DNA of 60,623 nt, taken from NCBI GenBank assembly GCA_905339235.1, contig CAJPFG010000034.1, positions 1 to 60,623 of the forward strand, read 5' to 3'. A program made the position numbers and the translations under genes. Every line of letters starts with the position of its first letter. The first letter of the stretch is position 1. The DNA comes from Phycisphaerales bacterium. GTDB taxonomy: Bacteria > Planctomycetota > Phycisphaerae > Phycisphaerales > UBA1924. The notes beneath the pieces were generated by a model. That model did no database searches. It worked only from the letters and a program-made list of their open reading frames with translations, and had not been told where the DNA came from. Shown here piece after piece: positions 1-8,563 of this stretch.

Positions 1-129
1 AAGAGAAGCCTGAGCCTGAAAGCCGCCTGAGACGCCGCGGTGATAGGCCGCTCACACGGCGAACGCACCGCGCGCATCCATGCGGATCACGCGTCCACGC
101 GGGAGATCATGCCACGGCGAGAGGTTAGA

Positions 130-576
130 TCAGAGGCTCCATTCGATAGAGTCGTTGATGTCTCCACCCACATCAACATCGAGCAAGGAATTGACGCGAA
201 ACGAGTCAACGAACTGACTCACCCGCACTTTGTTGAGAAGTACGAGCGCCGAGCTGCCAGCCGAACTGACTGAGTGAATGGACTGAATAGTCTGCGTATC
301 CGTTGCACCATGAACGTTCACGAACACGAGCTGCGGCGTATTCGCGTTGATGGTGAGGCTGCGAATGAAATCGGTGCTCGCTCCACGAACGGTAAATGCC
401 GTCGACGCCGCAGCATTTGTCGTGTTGAGCGTCACGTCGAACTCGCCGCCACCGAGTGGCGTCACCGTGTAGGAGGTCGAACCAGAAGCGGGAGCGAACG
501 TGACTGTCACCGTCGCATCGGTGGACGCCGCGATCAACCCGATGGCAAGTCCCATTGCCAGCATGGAGTGTTTCAT
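130..576 (-). CDS. Small secreted protein of unknown function
   Basis: I do not recognise a family. The 148-residue product begins with a signal peptide (positively charged start, then a hydrophobic stretch rich in Ala, Leu and Ile up to about residue 20). The rest is rich in Thr, Ser, Val and Asn, as in extracellular beta-sandwich proteins. The chosen ATG at 576 has an AGGA box about nine bases upstream and forms an ATGA overlap with the stop codon of the upstream gene, so the two are probably co-translated. It ends in WSL with no visible C-terminal sorting tail, unlike its upstream partner. Export to the periplasm or surface is inferred from the signal peptide only. Confidence 0.6.
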   Translation of the reverse strand: MKHSMLAMGLAIGLIAASTDATVTVTFAPASGSTSYTVTPLGGGEFDVTLNTTNAAASTAFTVRGASTDFIRSLTINANTPQLVFVNVHGATDTQTIQSIHSVSSAGSSALVLLNKVRVSQFVDSFRVNSLLDVDVGGDINDSIEWSL

Positions 577-1601
577 TTGAGCCTGTCCTTTCGTGTTCCA
601 ACCCATCCAATCACATAGAACGCAAGAAACGCCGTGCCCGGGGCTGGCGCGATGGATGCCAGACGCAGGCCGTTGCCTGCAATATCGGGCCAGTCCCCAC
701 CCGTATTGTCCAGCCGATCCGCCAACTGCGGATGGCGCAGGTTCGATTCACTGCCTCGTGTCCTGACGAGCCAAGCGGTAGGCGCATCCCACTCCAGCCA
801 TTCTGACTCCCCGCCAGATCCGTCCAGCAGGCCCCAGGGAGATTGGGTAGTCGGATACGAGCCGACCGGGAAGATTCGAAAGCCCTCGCCGCCCGGATAG
901 TTGCCCGCCGCGGTCTCGGCGCCGGGGGTCCAGGGGAACCCTCCGACAGGGGCGGTGTCGCTGCCGTGCGGATAGAGCCAGTACCCACCCTCGCCGGGGG
1001 CCAGCTTGTCCGGGTCGTAGTGAAAGCCCTTTGTCCACTCGTCGAGCGAGGGAACCCAAAAGAGCGCACCGACGGAATGCGTTCCCTGGCCACTCCAGAT
1101 CCCGTCGGGGCCGCGAACGAACGTGCTTGTGTCGTAGGCGCCGCTTTCGAACGCCCAGAGTTCATTAGCCTTGCTGTTCGTCAGCCAGTTGCAGTAGCGG
1201 GCTGCGTACAGCCATGACATATCCGCAGGTGCGAACTCCGAGTCAGGAATAAACTGCCAGCCGAAGTTCGCTGGGTCATCGCTGGTGCGGTAGATATTCG
1301 ACCCGTAGAACCCCGGCTCGAAGGCGGCCGACGGTCTCAGCACGCTGTAGGCCTGCACGAACTCGAGATACTGCGCAACCGTGAGCTCTGTGCGGGCAAG
1401 GCGGTATTCATGATCAACCCGCCCAATCGGGCCGGGGCCGCCGAAGTCGGGACCGAGAAAGACAAAGTCATCCGGCGAGGCAGGAGCATTCCCGAGCGAG
1501 CCGATGGTCCGCCATTCTAGGCCATAATCGGGGACTGGCTGCGCGACGCAGGCGTTGGCGAGGCCGAGAGAAATCAGGACGATGGGGCGTGCTCGGTTCA
1601 T
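573..1601 (-). CDS. Secreted SUMF1/formylglycine-generating-enzyme-like domain protein
   Basis: A 342-residue exported protein with an N-terminal signal peptide ending near AQP (residues 20-22). The body has hallmarks of the FGE-sulfatase (SUMF1) fold: an early T-E-L-T-V-A-Q-Y-L-E-F segment, AARYCNWLT in the middle, and near the end SPWGLLDGSGGESEWLEW, a version of the usual PxGLxDMxGNVWEW motif. The copper-binding Cys pair of true formylglycine-generating enzymes is not evident, so a binding or structural role is more likely than catalysis. The end (PAPGT, about 12 hydrophobic residues, then TRKDR) looks like a variant PEP-CTERM/sorting tail. A longer frame opens upstream, but ATG 1601 is the first start followed by a signal peptide. 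Confidence 0.65.
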   Translation of the reverse strand: MNRARPIVLISLGLANACVAQPVPDYGLEWRTIGSLGNAPASPDDFVFLGPDFGGPGPIGRVDHEYRLARTELTVAQYLEFVQAYSVLRPSAAFEPGFYGSNIYRTSDDPANFGWQFIPDSEFAPADMSWLYAARYCNWLTNSKANELWAFESGAYDTSTFVRGPDGIWSGQGTHSVGALFWVPSLDEWTKGFHYDPDKLAPGEGGYWLYPHGSDTAPVGGFPWTPGAETAAGNYPGGEGFRIFPVGSYPTTQSPWGLLDGSGGESEWLEWDAPTAWLVRTRGSESNLRHPQLADRLDNTGGDWPDIAGNGLRLASIAPAPGTAFLAFYVIGWVGTRKDRLK

Positions 1602-2087
1602 TACGGACTCCAGTGTATGAAAATGGACCGTGGACGAAAAGCGGTTTCCATCACAAGGACCCAGATTCATCGGTCCGGATGGCACAGACGCTGGCGAAAG
1701 CCGTTTCGCATCGAAAATCGGGGAAACTTCCTTGCCCCATTCGGGACATGACCCGGGGTTCACGCTGAGCGCTGGGGAATCGTCCTGTGCTCGTGGTTTT
1801 TCCCCACATGCACGAGCAAAGCCTGCGTGTCGTCGTGCAAATCTCGCGATTGATGCGCGACGCCCGCGTCGTGTAGATGTTTCGCAACAAAGCCGCGGGT
1901 ATTCAGGAGGCCGGGTTCCTGTGCTCAAGGAGTTCCCCCAAGTGCTCAGGGAGTCGCTCCGGGTGCTCCCAGGAGCCCCTCCGTGTGCTGGGAGAACTCC
2001 TCCGTTGGCACATTGTTTCGCGAATTGTTTGATCGGTGGAGTACGCCCCGCGAACGATCACGATCACCGGAGCATCCGGGCGAATCT
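1602..2087. other. 486-bp non-coding interval
   Basis: I see no convincing gene. Frames are open on both strands because of the GC content, but none has domain-like composition or a good ribosome binding site. It holds the four-unit 21-bp repeat at 1921-2005 and presumably the promoter of the secreted gene pair reading left from 1601. Confidence 0.4.
1921..2005. repeat. Imperfect tandem repeat, four units of about 21 bp
   Basis: Units start at 1921, 1942, 1963 and 1985. Each begins GTGCT(C/G) followed by a GGAG-type core and ends in a C-rich tail (for example CCCCCAA, CGCTCCGG, CCCTCCGT). Spacing is 21, 21 and 22 bp, so one unit has gained a base and the array cannot be a clean heptad-coding repeat throughout. 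Confidence 0.6.
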
Positions 2088-2780
2088 CTACCCGCCTCCC
2101 AGCAGTTTCGCGATCACTACGTACGCGTTCGAGAACGGCTCTTCCCTGAAGAACGCGACCGGCTTTCCGGGCGTCCCGATGAACGGGCGAAGCATCCAGC
2201 CCATCTGGATTCCAACGAAGCCGTACAGGATCACCCAAAACCACATCGCCCAACCGTGTCGGGGCGAGAGGGCTCGGAGCCTGCGGTAGCGAACGAACAG
2301 CACGACCTGGGCCGCGCCCGTCGCAAGGGTGAACATCACCGCATTGAACCGGACTGCGTCAAGGTGCCCCATGCCGCCGGCATACGCGAACAGCGTGACC
2401 GGCGCCAGTGAAAGCAGCGCAAGAGTCATCGCGGCCTGCGCCCCGGTGATGGCCCGCCACGCCTCGCCGAAGTCGCTCCGGAGCCCGAGGATCGAGTTGA
2501 TCACAAAGAACCCCGGCAAGCAAAGCAGCGTGGTCGCGCCGATCAGGATCGGCATCTTGATCGCGATGTAAACCGGCATCAGCACGCGGGCGGGAGAATC
2601 GACGGAGAACCAGCCCATGGCCGCGCCGTAGAGCGGCGCCGACATCAGCACCACTATCCACGGCGAGTACCAGCGGCGATTGGCCCACCCCGTGCCGGCG
2701 CGGACGTCGCGTAGCAGCCCGTCGGCTCGCGAAGCGATGGTGGGGGCGATGGTGGGGGTGGGAGTGAAGGCGGTAGACAT
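2088..2780 (-). CDS. Multi-pass membrane protein, paralogue of its upstream neighbour
   Basis: A 230-residue integral membrane protein with about five hydrophobic segments (near residues 45-60, 70-98, 110-135, 145-162 and 178-197). It shares an N-terminal GAAMGWF-like motif and a C-terminal GxQMGWxLRPFIGxPG block followed by an FxR segment with the gene directly upstream (2787-3584). The two lie six bases apart on the same strand, so they look like a tandem duplication and one operon. Proteins with this C-terminal block occur in planctomycete genomes, in my recollection under uninformative names. No catalytic motif is visible, and transport or signalling roles are open. ATG 2780 has only a weak ribosome binding site and may rely on translational coupling. 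Confidence 0.7.
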   Translation of the reverse strand: MSTAFTPTPTIAPTIASRADGLLRDVRAGTGWANRRWYSPWIVVLMSAPLYGAAMGWFSVDSPARVLMPVYIAIKMPILIGATTLLCLPGFFVINSILGLRSDFGEAWRAITGAQAAMTLALLSLAPVTLFAYAGGMGHLDAVRFNAVMFTLATGAAQVVLFVRYRRLRALSPRHGWAMWFWVILYGFVGIQMGWMLRPFIGTPGKPVAFFREEPFSNAYVVIAKLLGGG

Positions 2781-2786
2781 CGATGT

Positions 2787-3584
2787 TCACAGCCCCAGCA
2801 GGCGGCTCAGCGTCGTGCCGATGGCTTGGAAGGCGCTGCCCTCCCGGTCGCGAAAGAGTTCGAAGGCTGCGCCGGGCGCCCCGATGAACGGACGCAGAAG
2901 CCAGCCCATCTGCGTGCCGACCAACCCGTACACCAGCATCCACACCGCGAAGATGCCCGTCGCCGCGTCGCCCGCCCGCGGCGGCGTTCTCCGAGGCAAC
3001 GCGGGCGGGTTATTGGGGTCGTAGTTCTCACCCGCCATTTTCGCCGATTCGGCCTCGTCCTGCCGCTGCAGGTCGGCGGTCCACTGGGCATCGATCACCC
3101 GCCGGAGTGTTCGCTGGAGAAACGTGACGCCGATGATCCCCGCAACGCCGAGCAGCGCGACATTGAGCAGGATCATGAAGTGATAACTGCTCGTGCTCAG
3201 GGTAAAGAAGCCCAGAATCGGCCCGAGTGAAGCCCCCACCGCGAGGTTCACGACGATGGCCGCGACCAGCAAACGCATCGTGGACCGGAACGTCAACCGC
3301 GACCCCGCGAGGGCGCTGAAGACGTAGAGCGAAGGAAACGTGACGAGAAGGGTGAGCAGAAACAGCGCGGGGAGTTTGATGGTCCCGGCAAGCATCTGCT
3401 TCCAGCCATCGCCCCCGCGCGCAATCGCGAACCACCCCATGAAGAACCCGTAGGCGCATCCGAGAACGATGGCAATCGGCATGAACCGGCGCAGGGGGAT
3501 CGGGATGTCGCCTTGGGACAGGAGGGAAGACCGGGTGCGATCACCGCGCAGCAACTCATCGAGTTGCTTGAGCCATGCGAGCAT
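2787..3584 (-). CDS. Multi-pass membrane protein, first of a paralogous pair
   Basis: A 265-residue protein with a hydrophilic N-terminus (about 30 residues) and membrane segments near residues 36-52, 68-90, 105-125 and 135-160. A charged cytosolic-looking stretch (about 168-205) is followed by a final hydrophobic helix leading into GTQMGWLLRPFIGAPG. That block and an N-terminal GFFMGWF motif are shared with the downstream gene (2088-2780). The paralogue lacks most of the charged insert, so the pair has diverged in the loop. The function is unknown. It is the first gene of the two-gene unit, so its promoter should lie in 3585-3870. Confidence 0.7.
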   Translation of the reverse strand: MLAWLKQLDELLRGDRTRSSLLSQGDIPIPLRRFMPIAIVLGCAYGFFMGWFAIARGGDGWKQMLAGTIKLPALFLLTLLVTFPSLYVFSALAGSRLTFRSTMRLLVAAIVVNLAVGASLGPILGFFTLSTSSYHFMILLNVALLGVAGIIGVTFLQRTLRRVIDAQWTADLQRQDEAESAKMAGENYDPNNPPALPRRTPPRAGDAATGIFAVWMLVYGLVGTQMGWLLRPFIGAPGAAFELFRDREGSAFQAIGTTLSRLLGL

Positions 3585-3874
3585 TCTGCTTTTCCTTCTG
3601 CGATTGGAGAGAGGATCGACGGAATGAGGAGCGAACGAGAGTGGATACGCGAGTGGTGTATTGGAAGTTCACAGAAACAGCGAGTGCGGCTGTGCGGCCC
3701 GGGCGGGGTAGACTGGCCACGGGGCGTTTGCGAGTGTGAACCGGGGGGTTGGCCAGCCCCTGAAAACACCGCGGCAGGTGCGCATCCGCGCACCGCGTAA
3801 ACCGCAAGCGGCTCTACCAAATGGCTCTGTCCCTATTTGCCATTTGCGAACTGCGAGCCGCCTTTTCGCTCCCC

Positions 3875-4444
3875 TCACACCGTCATGATTTCCTTCGTCT
3901 TTTCATCCACCCGCTTATCCACCTCGTCCTCGTACTTCTTCAGGAGTTTCTGTACCTCTTCCTTCAGAGTCTCGATCTCGTCTTCGGGGAAGTGCTTCCC
4001 GGGCTGGTTCTTCAGGCCGTCGGCGTGCTTGTTGCCGTCGCGACGGGCGTTGCGAATGACGACCTTGGCCTCTTCGCCCATTTTCTTGAGGCGGGCCGAG
4101 TCCTTCAGGCGGCGCTCCTGCGACATCGCGGGGATCATCAGCCGCAGTTGCTTTCCCTCGGCCATGGGGTTGATGCCCAGGCCCGCCTTCTCGATGCCCT
4201 GCTTGATCGCCGAGACCAGCGTGGAGTCGAAGGGCTTGATCAGCAGTTGCGTGGGCTCGGGCACCGATATCGCCGCGATCGACTTAATATCCGTCTCCGC
4301 CCCGTAGGCCTCGACCTTGACGTACTCGACCATGGCGGGAGAGGCGCGGCCGGTGCGGACGCCTCGCAACTCGGCCTTCAGGTACTCCAGGGCTTTTTCC
4401 ATGTGCTCTTCGGTTTCAAGAAGGATCGTGTCGGGATCGGACAT
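3875..4444 (-). CDS. frr: Ribosome recycling factor
   Basis: Splits post-termination 70S ribosomes together with EF-G, in the cytoplasm. The 189-residue length is standard. Family features are visible: an N-terminal helix region followed by LRGVRTGRASP (about residues 24-34), the VPEPTQLLIKPFD strand region (about 60-75) and the C-terminal three-helix segment ending in a Lys/Glu-rich helix (KKYEDEVDKRVDEKTKEI). The start at ATG 4444 (MSDPD) matches the family; an in-frame extension to 4531 is ignored. It lies 231 bases downstream of pyrH on the same strand, the classical pyrH-frr order, though the gap is longer than usual. rpsB and tsf are not in view upstream. Confidence 0.97.
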   Translation of the reverse strand: MSDPDTILLETEEHMEKALEYLKAELRGVRTGRASPAMVEYVKVEAYGAETDIKSIAAISVPEPTQLLIKPFDSTLVSAIKQGIEKAGLGINPMAEGKQLRLMIPAMSQERRLKDSARLKKMGEEAKVVIRNARRDGNKHADGLKNQPGKHFPEDEIETLKEEVQKLLKKYEDEVDKRVDEKTKEIMTV

Positions 4445-4675
4445 GGTCGGGACTCCGAATGGCCGCGGGAACCGCAGGCGGCCGGTGAAGGGTGTATTCA
4501 GGATACACAAACCGTCAAAGCAGGGCACCAACCCGTCGGGCGGGCGTCCAACCGGACACGGTACCGAACCGGCCCGGCACGGGTGGGGGATGCCGCGGGA
4601 CTATAAGCGTGACCAGCCGCAACCCCGGAGGATTGGAGACGGTACAGCACAGGGGAGAAGCCGGGAAAGGAGCCC

Positions 4676-5395
4676 CTACGACGAATGGAGCAGCGTTCCG
4701 ATGCGTTCCCCGCGGGCCACGCGGGCGATGTTGCCCGACTTCTTGAAGTCGAACACGATCACCGGGATCTTGTGCTCGCTGCACATGGCCAGGGCGGTCA
4801 TATCCATGACGCGGAGTTTCTTCGTCATGGCGTCGGCGAAACTCAGTTCGTCGAACCGCACCGCGCCGGGGTCTTTCTTGGGGTCCGCGGAGTAGACCCC
4901 GTCTACCTTCGTCGCCTTAAGCAGGATTTCGCACTCCAGTTCGGTGGCGCGAAGGGCCGCGCAGGTGTCCGTCGTAAAGAAGGGATTGCCGGTCCCCGCC
5001 GCGAGTATCACCACGCGCCCCTTCTCCATGTGCCGCAGCGCCCGCCCGCGGATGAACGGCTCCGCCACCGCCCGGATCTCGATCGCGCTCATGGCGCGGC
5101 AGTCCACCCCGATCGACACCAGTTTTTCCTTCAACGCCAGGGCGTTGATCACCGTCCCCAGCATGCCCATCTGATCCGCCGTCGCCTGCGCGATATGACC
5201 CTGCGAGGCCAACTCCGCTCCCCGGATGATGTTGCCGCCCCCGACCACCACCGCGAGTTGCGCCCCGACCGAATGCGCGGCCTTAATCTCCCCGGCGATT
5301 GCCTCCAACTCCACGCTGTCGATCCCGAACCCCCCGGGCTTACAGAAGGACTCGCCGCTGATTTTCAGAAGAATCCGCTTGTACTTTCGCTTCAT
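4676..5395 (-). CDS. pyrH: Uridylate kinase (UMP kinase)
   Basis: Phosphorylates UMP to UDP with ATP in pyrimidine nucleotide synthesis; a hexameric amino-acid-kinase-fold enzyme in bacteria. The 239-residue product starts MKRKYKRILLKISGESF, the family N-terminus. It has the GGGNIIRG glycine-rich loop (about residues 54-61), the DQMGMLGTVINALAL segment (about 77-91), GTGNPFFTTDT (about 133-143) and the C-terminal region with VDGVYSADPKK. ATG 5395 gives the normal length; the frame runs on upstream to 5746 but that part is non-homologous. It is divergent from the VWA-led operon beginning at 5560, so the 164-bp gap should hold both promoters. Confidence 0.96.
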   Translation of the reverse strand: MKRKYKRILLKISGESFCKPGGFGIDSVELEAIAGEIKAAHSVGAQLAVVVGGGNIIRGAELASQGHIAQATADQMGMLGTVINALALKEKLVSIGVDCRAMSAIEIRAVAEPFIRGRALRHMEKGRVVILAAGTGNPFFTTDTCAALRATELECEILLKATKVDGVYSADPKKDPGAVRFDELSFADAMTKKLRVMDMTALAMCSEHKIPVIVFDFKKSGNIARVARGERIGTLLHSS

Positions 5396-5559
5396 TGCGT
5401 CGCTTTCAGAAGGTCTGCCGCGGGACCGGGGAAGGGATTTGAGCGTCGGCATGGGCGGAACCCCCATCGTGGCCATAGCGTAGCGGCCACAAGCGTCCGA
5501 CGGCCTGTTGCCGATACACTCACCCATCGGGCGGGGACCGCCCCGGTAAGGATGCACGG

Positions 5560-6567
5560 ATGAGCGCCGCACCCGCACACGCAGGCATGGGAAAGTCGGC
5601 CAACAGGCCTCAGCCGCCCGGCAACGACCGGGACGAGTCGCTTCCACCCACGCTCTGGCAACTTGTCGTTCGCTGGGTGCAGCGGGCGACCGTCGCGGCG
5701 GTGACGCTCTCCCTGCTGTTTCACCTCGCCGGTTGGCAGGTCGCACGATTCGTCATGGTCGGCGGCGTAGGCGCCGCCACCGCCGGCGCCGGCGATTCCG
5801 AGGGCGCCATCGAGATGGCGGTCTTGACCGAGGGCGAACTCGACGCAATCCAGGGAGCCGACGTCGAAGTCAGTACCCCCAGCGTGCCCGACGCACCCAT
5901 CGCCATTGAAACACCGCAGATAACGACCGGCGACGAAGGAACCGGCGAAGGCGAGGGCGGGGGCAGCCCGGGCGAGATCGGCGAAATCGGCGATGTTGGC
6001 GGCGGCGGCGACATCGGGAGCGGCGGCGAGGGCCTCGGGCTCGGCGGCGGGGGTGGGGGCGCCTCGTTCTTTGGCGTCGAGGCGGTGGGCAACCGCTTCG
6101 CCTACATCGTGGACGTCTCGGCCTCCATGGACGAGTTCAGGATGAACGCGCTCCGCCGCGAACTGCACAAGTCCATCGAGGGCCTCCTGGAAACCTCCCA
6201 GTTCATGATCGTCAAGTACTCGACCGAATCCACACTCGTGGGAACCGAGGACGGCTGGCAGGAGGCCTCTTCCAATGTGAAGCGGCAGATGAAAGGCCAC
6301 ATCGAAGCCCTCATGCCCGAGGACAACACGATCCCCGTGCCCGGCTTCAACCTGGTCTTCGCACACCGCCCGCGCCCGGACGCCATCTACTTCATGACCG
6401 ACGGCGACTTCAGCGACGACGAGGCCGAGGCCATCATCGCGATGTACAAGACCTTCAAGACCCCCGTGCACTGCATCTGCCTGGGGTTCCAGGGCGGTGA
6501 GCCTCGGATGCGCAAGATCGCCAGAGCCACCAAGGGAACATTCACGTTCGTCCGTGCCGACCGATGA
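5560..6567 (+). CDS. Membrane-anchored von Willebrand factor A domain protein
   Basis: First gene of the eight-gene coupled operon. The 335-residue protein has one N-terminal membrane helix (about residues 43-65), then an acidic region and a long Gly-rich linker (about 125-168). A VWA domain follows from about residue 178. The MIDAS metal site is visible as DVSAS (185-189) and the later MTDGDFSD motif, so metal-dependent ligand binding is plausible. The topology suggests that the VWA domain faces the periplasm or paryphoplasm. Its place next to an ExbB/ExbD proton channel implies that it is a receptor or scaffold in an envelope complex (inference). Its stop overlaps the next start as ATGA. 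Confidence 0.8.
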   Translation: MSAAPAHAGMGKSANRPQPPGNDRDESLPPTLWQLVVRWVQRATVAAVTLSLLFHLAGWQVARFVMVGGVGAATAGAGDSEGAIEMAVLTEGELDAIQGADVEVSTPSVPDAPIAIETPQITTGDEGTGEGEGGGSPGEIGEIGDVGGGGDIGSGGEGLGLGGGGGGASFFGVEAVGNRFAYIVDVSASMDEFRMNALRRELHKSIEGLLETSQFMIVKYSTESTLVGTEDGWQEASSNVKRQMKGHIEALMPEDNTIPVPGFNLVFAHRPRPDAIYFMTDGDFSDDEAEAIIAMYKTFKTPVHCICLGFQGGEPRMRKIARATKGTFTFVRADR

Positions 6568-7748
6568 GACCAGCCTCCCTCATGCTGGCGGGGTTCCTGG
6601 CCGCGACCGCCGCGGCGCAGGACATCACCCTGACCCTCCGCGGCGGCGATCCGGTGCTGGTAGGCGGAATCGAAAAGGCGGACATCGACGGGCTGGTGTT
6701 CAACGCCGGCTCGGCCCGGCGCGTCGTGCCCTGGAATCGCGTCGCCGCCGTCAGCGGAGAGGGCGCGGTCGATGCTGCGCTGCTCGACATCGCGGGACGC
6801 GCCTGGCGCGGGTGCTCGCGCGTGGAGCGAGGCGACTACGCCGGCGCCGAACCGATCCTCGAAGGCATCATCAACTCGTACGCCGGCCGCGTGGGCCCCA
6901 CGGGCGCGGACGTCTCCTGGGCACTCCTCAAATGCCGTCTGAGCCGCGGAGCCTACGTGCAGGCGGTGCCCGTCATGTTGGCCTACGCCGGTTCGATCAG
7001 CGAGGGCCGCGGAGACTGGCTGGAATCCGCGGCGTCACGTCGCGAGCCTAGTCAAGACGAGATTCCCGACGGCCAGTTGTGGGACGACTCACTGGGATTG
7101 TGCCCCATGCTCCCTCCGATGTGGCTAGACCTGCCCGCGACCCAGGCTCTCGCCCGACGCGACTGGACGCGCAGCCCGGGCCGCGCGGACTACCTGAGCG
7201 CGGTCTACGCGGCCAGCGTGCGGTTTGAGTCCGGCCTGGAGGCAACCCTTCCCGAGCGACCCACCATCGACGAAGGCGGCTCCCTCGTGTTTGACGTGGT
7301 GGCGGCGCGGGTTGGAGACGGCGACACCAGGAAGCGAGCCCGGGCCGCGCTGGCGGACCGGCTCCGAAAAAGTCCGGCCGAATGGATCGAAGTCTGGTGC
7401 CGCGCCGGCTTGGGAAGATCTCTCATCCGCGAGCAAGACGCCGAGAGTCAACTGCTGGGTGTTGCGGAACTTTTGCGGGTCCCCGCGCTCCACGAGCGAT
7501 ACAACCCCTATGTTTCGGGGTTGTGCCTCGCCGAAGCGGCGGTCGCCCTGCACCGGCTCGGCGAGCGGGAAGCGGGCGTCTCGCTCCGGACCGAACTCGG
7601 CGAGCGATTCCCCGGACACCCGGCGCAGGCATGGGATGCGCTTGAACGGGTTGAGTCCCGTACCAGAGTCCGCCCCCAATCCGCCGCACCCCCGGAGCCG
7701 GCGGATAAGCCCGACGAACCTTCCCCCTCCCCAGGAGGTCCTCCTTGA
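6564..7748 (+). CDS. Secreted protein of unknown function, second gene of ExbB/ExbD operon
   Basis: 394 residues. A short signal peptide (MRPASLMLAGFLAATAAAQ) predicts export. A small beta-rich N-terminal part (LTLRGGDPVLVGGIEKADIDGLVF) is followed by a helical region reminiscent of repeat or TPR-like proteins, and the tail is rich in Pro (about residues 365-394). I do not recognise a named domain. Its start ATG overlaps the VWA gene's stop and its own TGA overlaps the TTG start of the ExbB-like gene, so production is tied to the channel genes. It may be a periplasmic partner of the VWA protein. Confidence 0.65.
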   Translation: MRPASLMLAGFLAATAAAQDITLTLRGGDPVLVGGIEKADIDGLVFNAGSARRVVPWNRVAAVSGEGAVDAALLDIAGRAWRGCSRVERGDYAGAEPILEGIINSYAGRVGPTGADVSWALLKCRLSRGAYVQAVPVMLAYAGSISEGRGDWLESAASRREPSQDEIPDGQLWDDSLGLCPMLPPMWLDLPATQALARRDWTRSPGRADYLSAVYAASVRFESGLEATLPERPTIDEGGSLVFDVVAARVGDGDTRKRARAALADRLRKSPAEWIEVWCRAGLGRSLIREQDAESQLLGVAELLRVPALHERYNPYVSGLCLAEAAVALHRLGEREAGVSLRTELGERFPGHPAQAWDALERVESRTRVRPQSAAPPEPADKPDEPSPSPGGPP

Positions 7749-8563
7749 CAGACTGGACAACGCACGTGTTCGACGCGGCCACGCTGGCCCAGAACGTCAC
7801 CCCCGAGCAGGCGGCCCAGTCCGGCCGCTCTCTTCTCGAGTACATCCGGCAGGGCGGTTTTCTTGGCTACGTCCTCATCGCGCTCTCGGTCGCGGCGGTC
7901 ACCCTGGTGATCCTCAGCCTCATCAAGGTGCGGAAAGACGCCTGGGCGCCCCTCGACGTGGTGCAGGCCCTCACCAAGTACCTTCGTGAGCACGACGTCG
8001 AGGGCGCCAAGGCCTACTGCGCCGATCCGAACAACGAGTGCTTCGTGACCCGCGTAATCGGAAATGCCCTCGCCCGCTGCGGCCGCAGCGCTTTCGGGTT
8101 TCTGGAGTTGAGGTCGGCGCTCGAAGAATCCGGCCAGATCGAGGCCGACCGCCAATACCGCGTCAACGACGGCCTCCAGTTGATCGCCGCGCTGGGGCCG
8201 ATGCTCGGGCTGCTCGGCACCGTGATCGGCCTCATCGGCGCGTTCAGCAGCCTGGCGGACCTTGAGGGCGCCGCCCGGTCCAAAGCCCTCGCGGGGTTCA
8301 TGTCTCTGGCGCTGGTGAACACCGCCGAGGGCCTCGCGGTCGCCATCCCGTGCACGGCGTTCTACTTCCTGTTCAAGCGCCGGATCGATCGCCTCGCCAC
8401 CGAAGTCGGCGGGATCGTCGAAGGGATCGCGATCCCGCTCGAGCAGCGACAGGGCGGTGAAAAGCCCGCCCCCAAGCCCGCGCCGCGTCCGATGGCGCGC
8501 CCCGCGCCCGCCGCGCCGGGTCCGGTCCCCGTTGAGCCGTCGCGCGGAGTTCCGACCCCGTGA
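7745..8563 (+). CDS. MotA/TolQ/ExbB-family proton channel subunit
   Basis: Inner-membrane channel subunit that, with ExbD/TolR proteins, converts proton flow into mechanical work. The 272-residue protein has the family's three helices: about residues 38-60, then LQLIAALGPMLGLLGTVIGL (about 140-159, the conserved proline and GLLGTV motif), and about 178-208 with ALVNTAEGLAVAIP. A large cytoplasmic loop separates helix 1 from helix 2, as usual, and a Pro/Ala-rich tail follows. The start is a TTG at 7745, chosen because AGGAGG lies eight bases upstream and it forms a TTGA overlap with the previous stop. The two following genes encode ExbD-type partners. Confidence 0.9.
   Translation: MTDWTTHVFDAATLAQNVTPEQAAQSGRSLLEYIRQGGFLGYVLIALSVAAVTLVILSLIKVRKDAWAPLDVVQALTKYLREHDVEGAKAYCADPNNECFVTRVIGNALARCGRSAFGFLELRSALEESGQIEADRQYRVNDGLQLIAALGPMLGLLGTVIGLIGAFSSLADLEGAARSKALAGFMSLALVNTAEGLAVAIPCTAFYFLFKRRIDRLATEVGGIVEGIAIPLEQRQGGEKPAPKPAPRPMARPAPAAPGPVPVEPSRGVPTP

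Noticed and set aside
3818..3846. Hairpin CAAATGGC/GCCATTTG as frr terminator
   Set aside because: The eight-base stem has a 13-base loop and no U-run on the minus strand, so I cannot call it a terminator.
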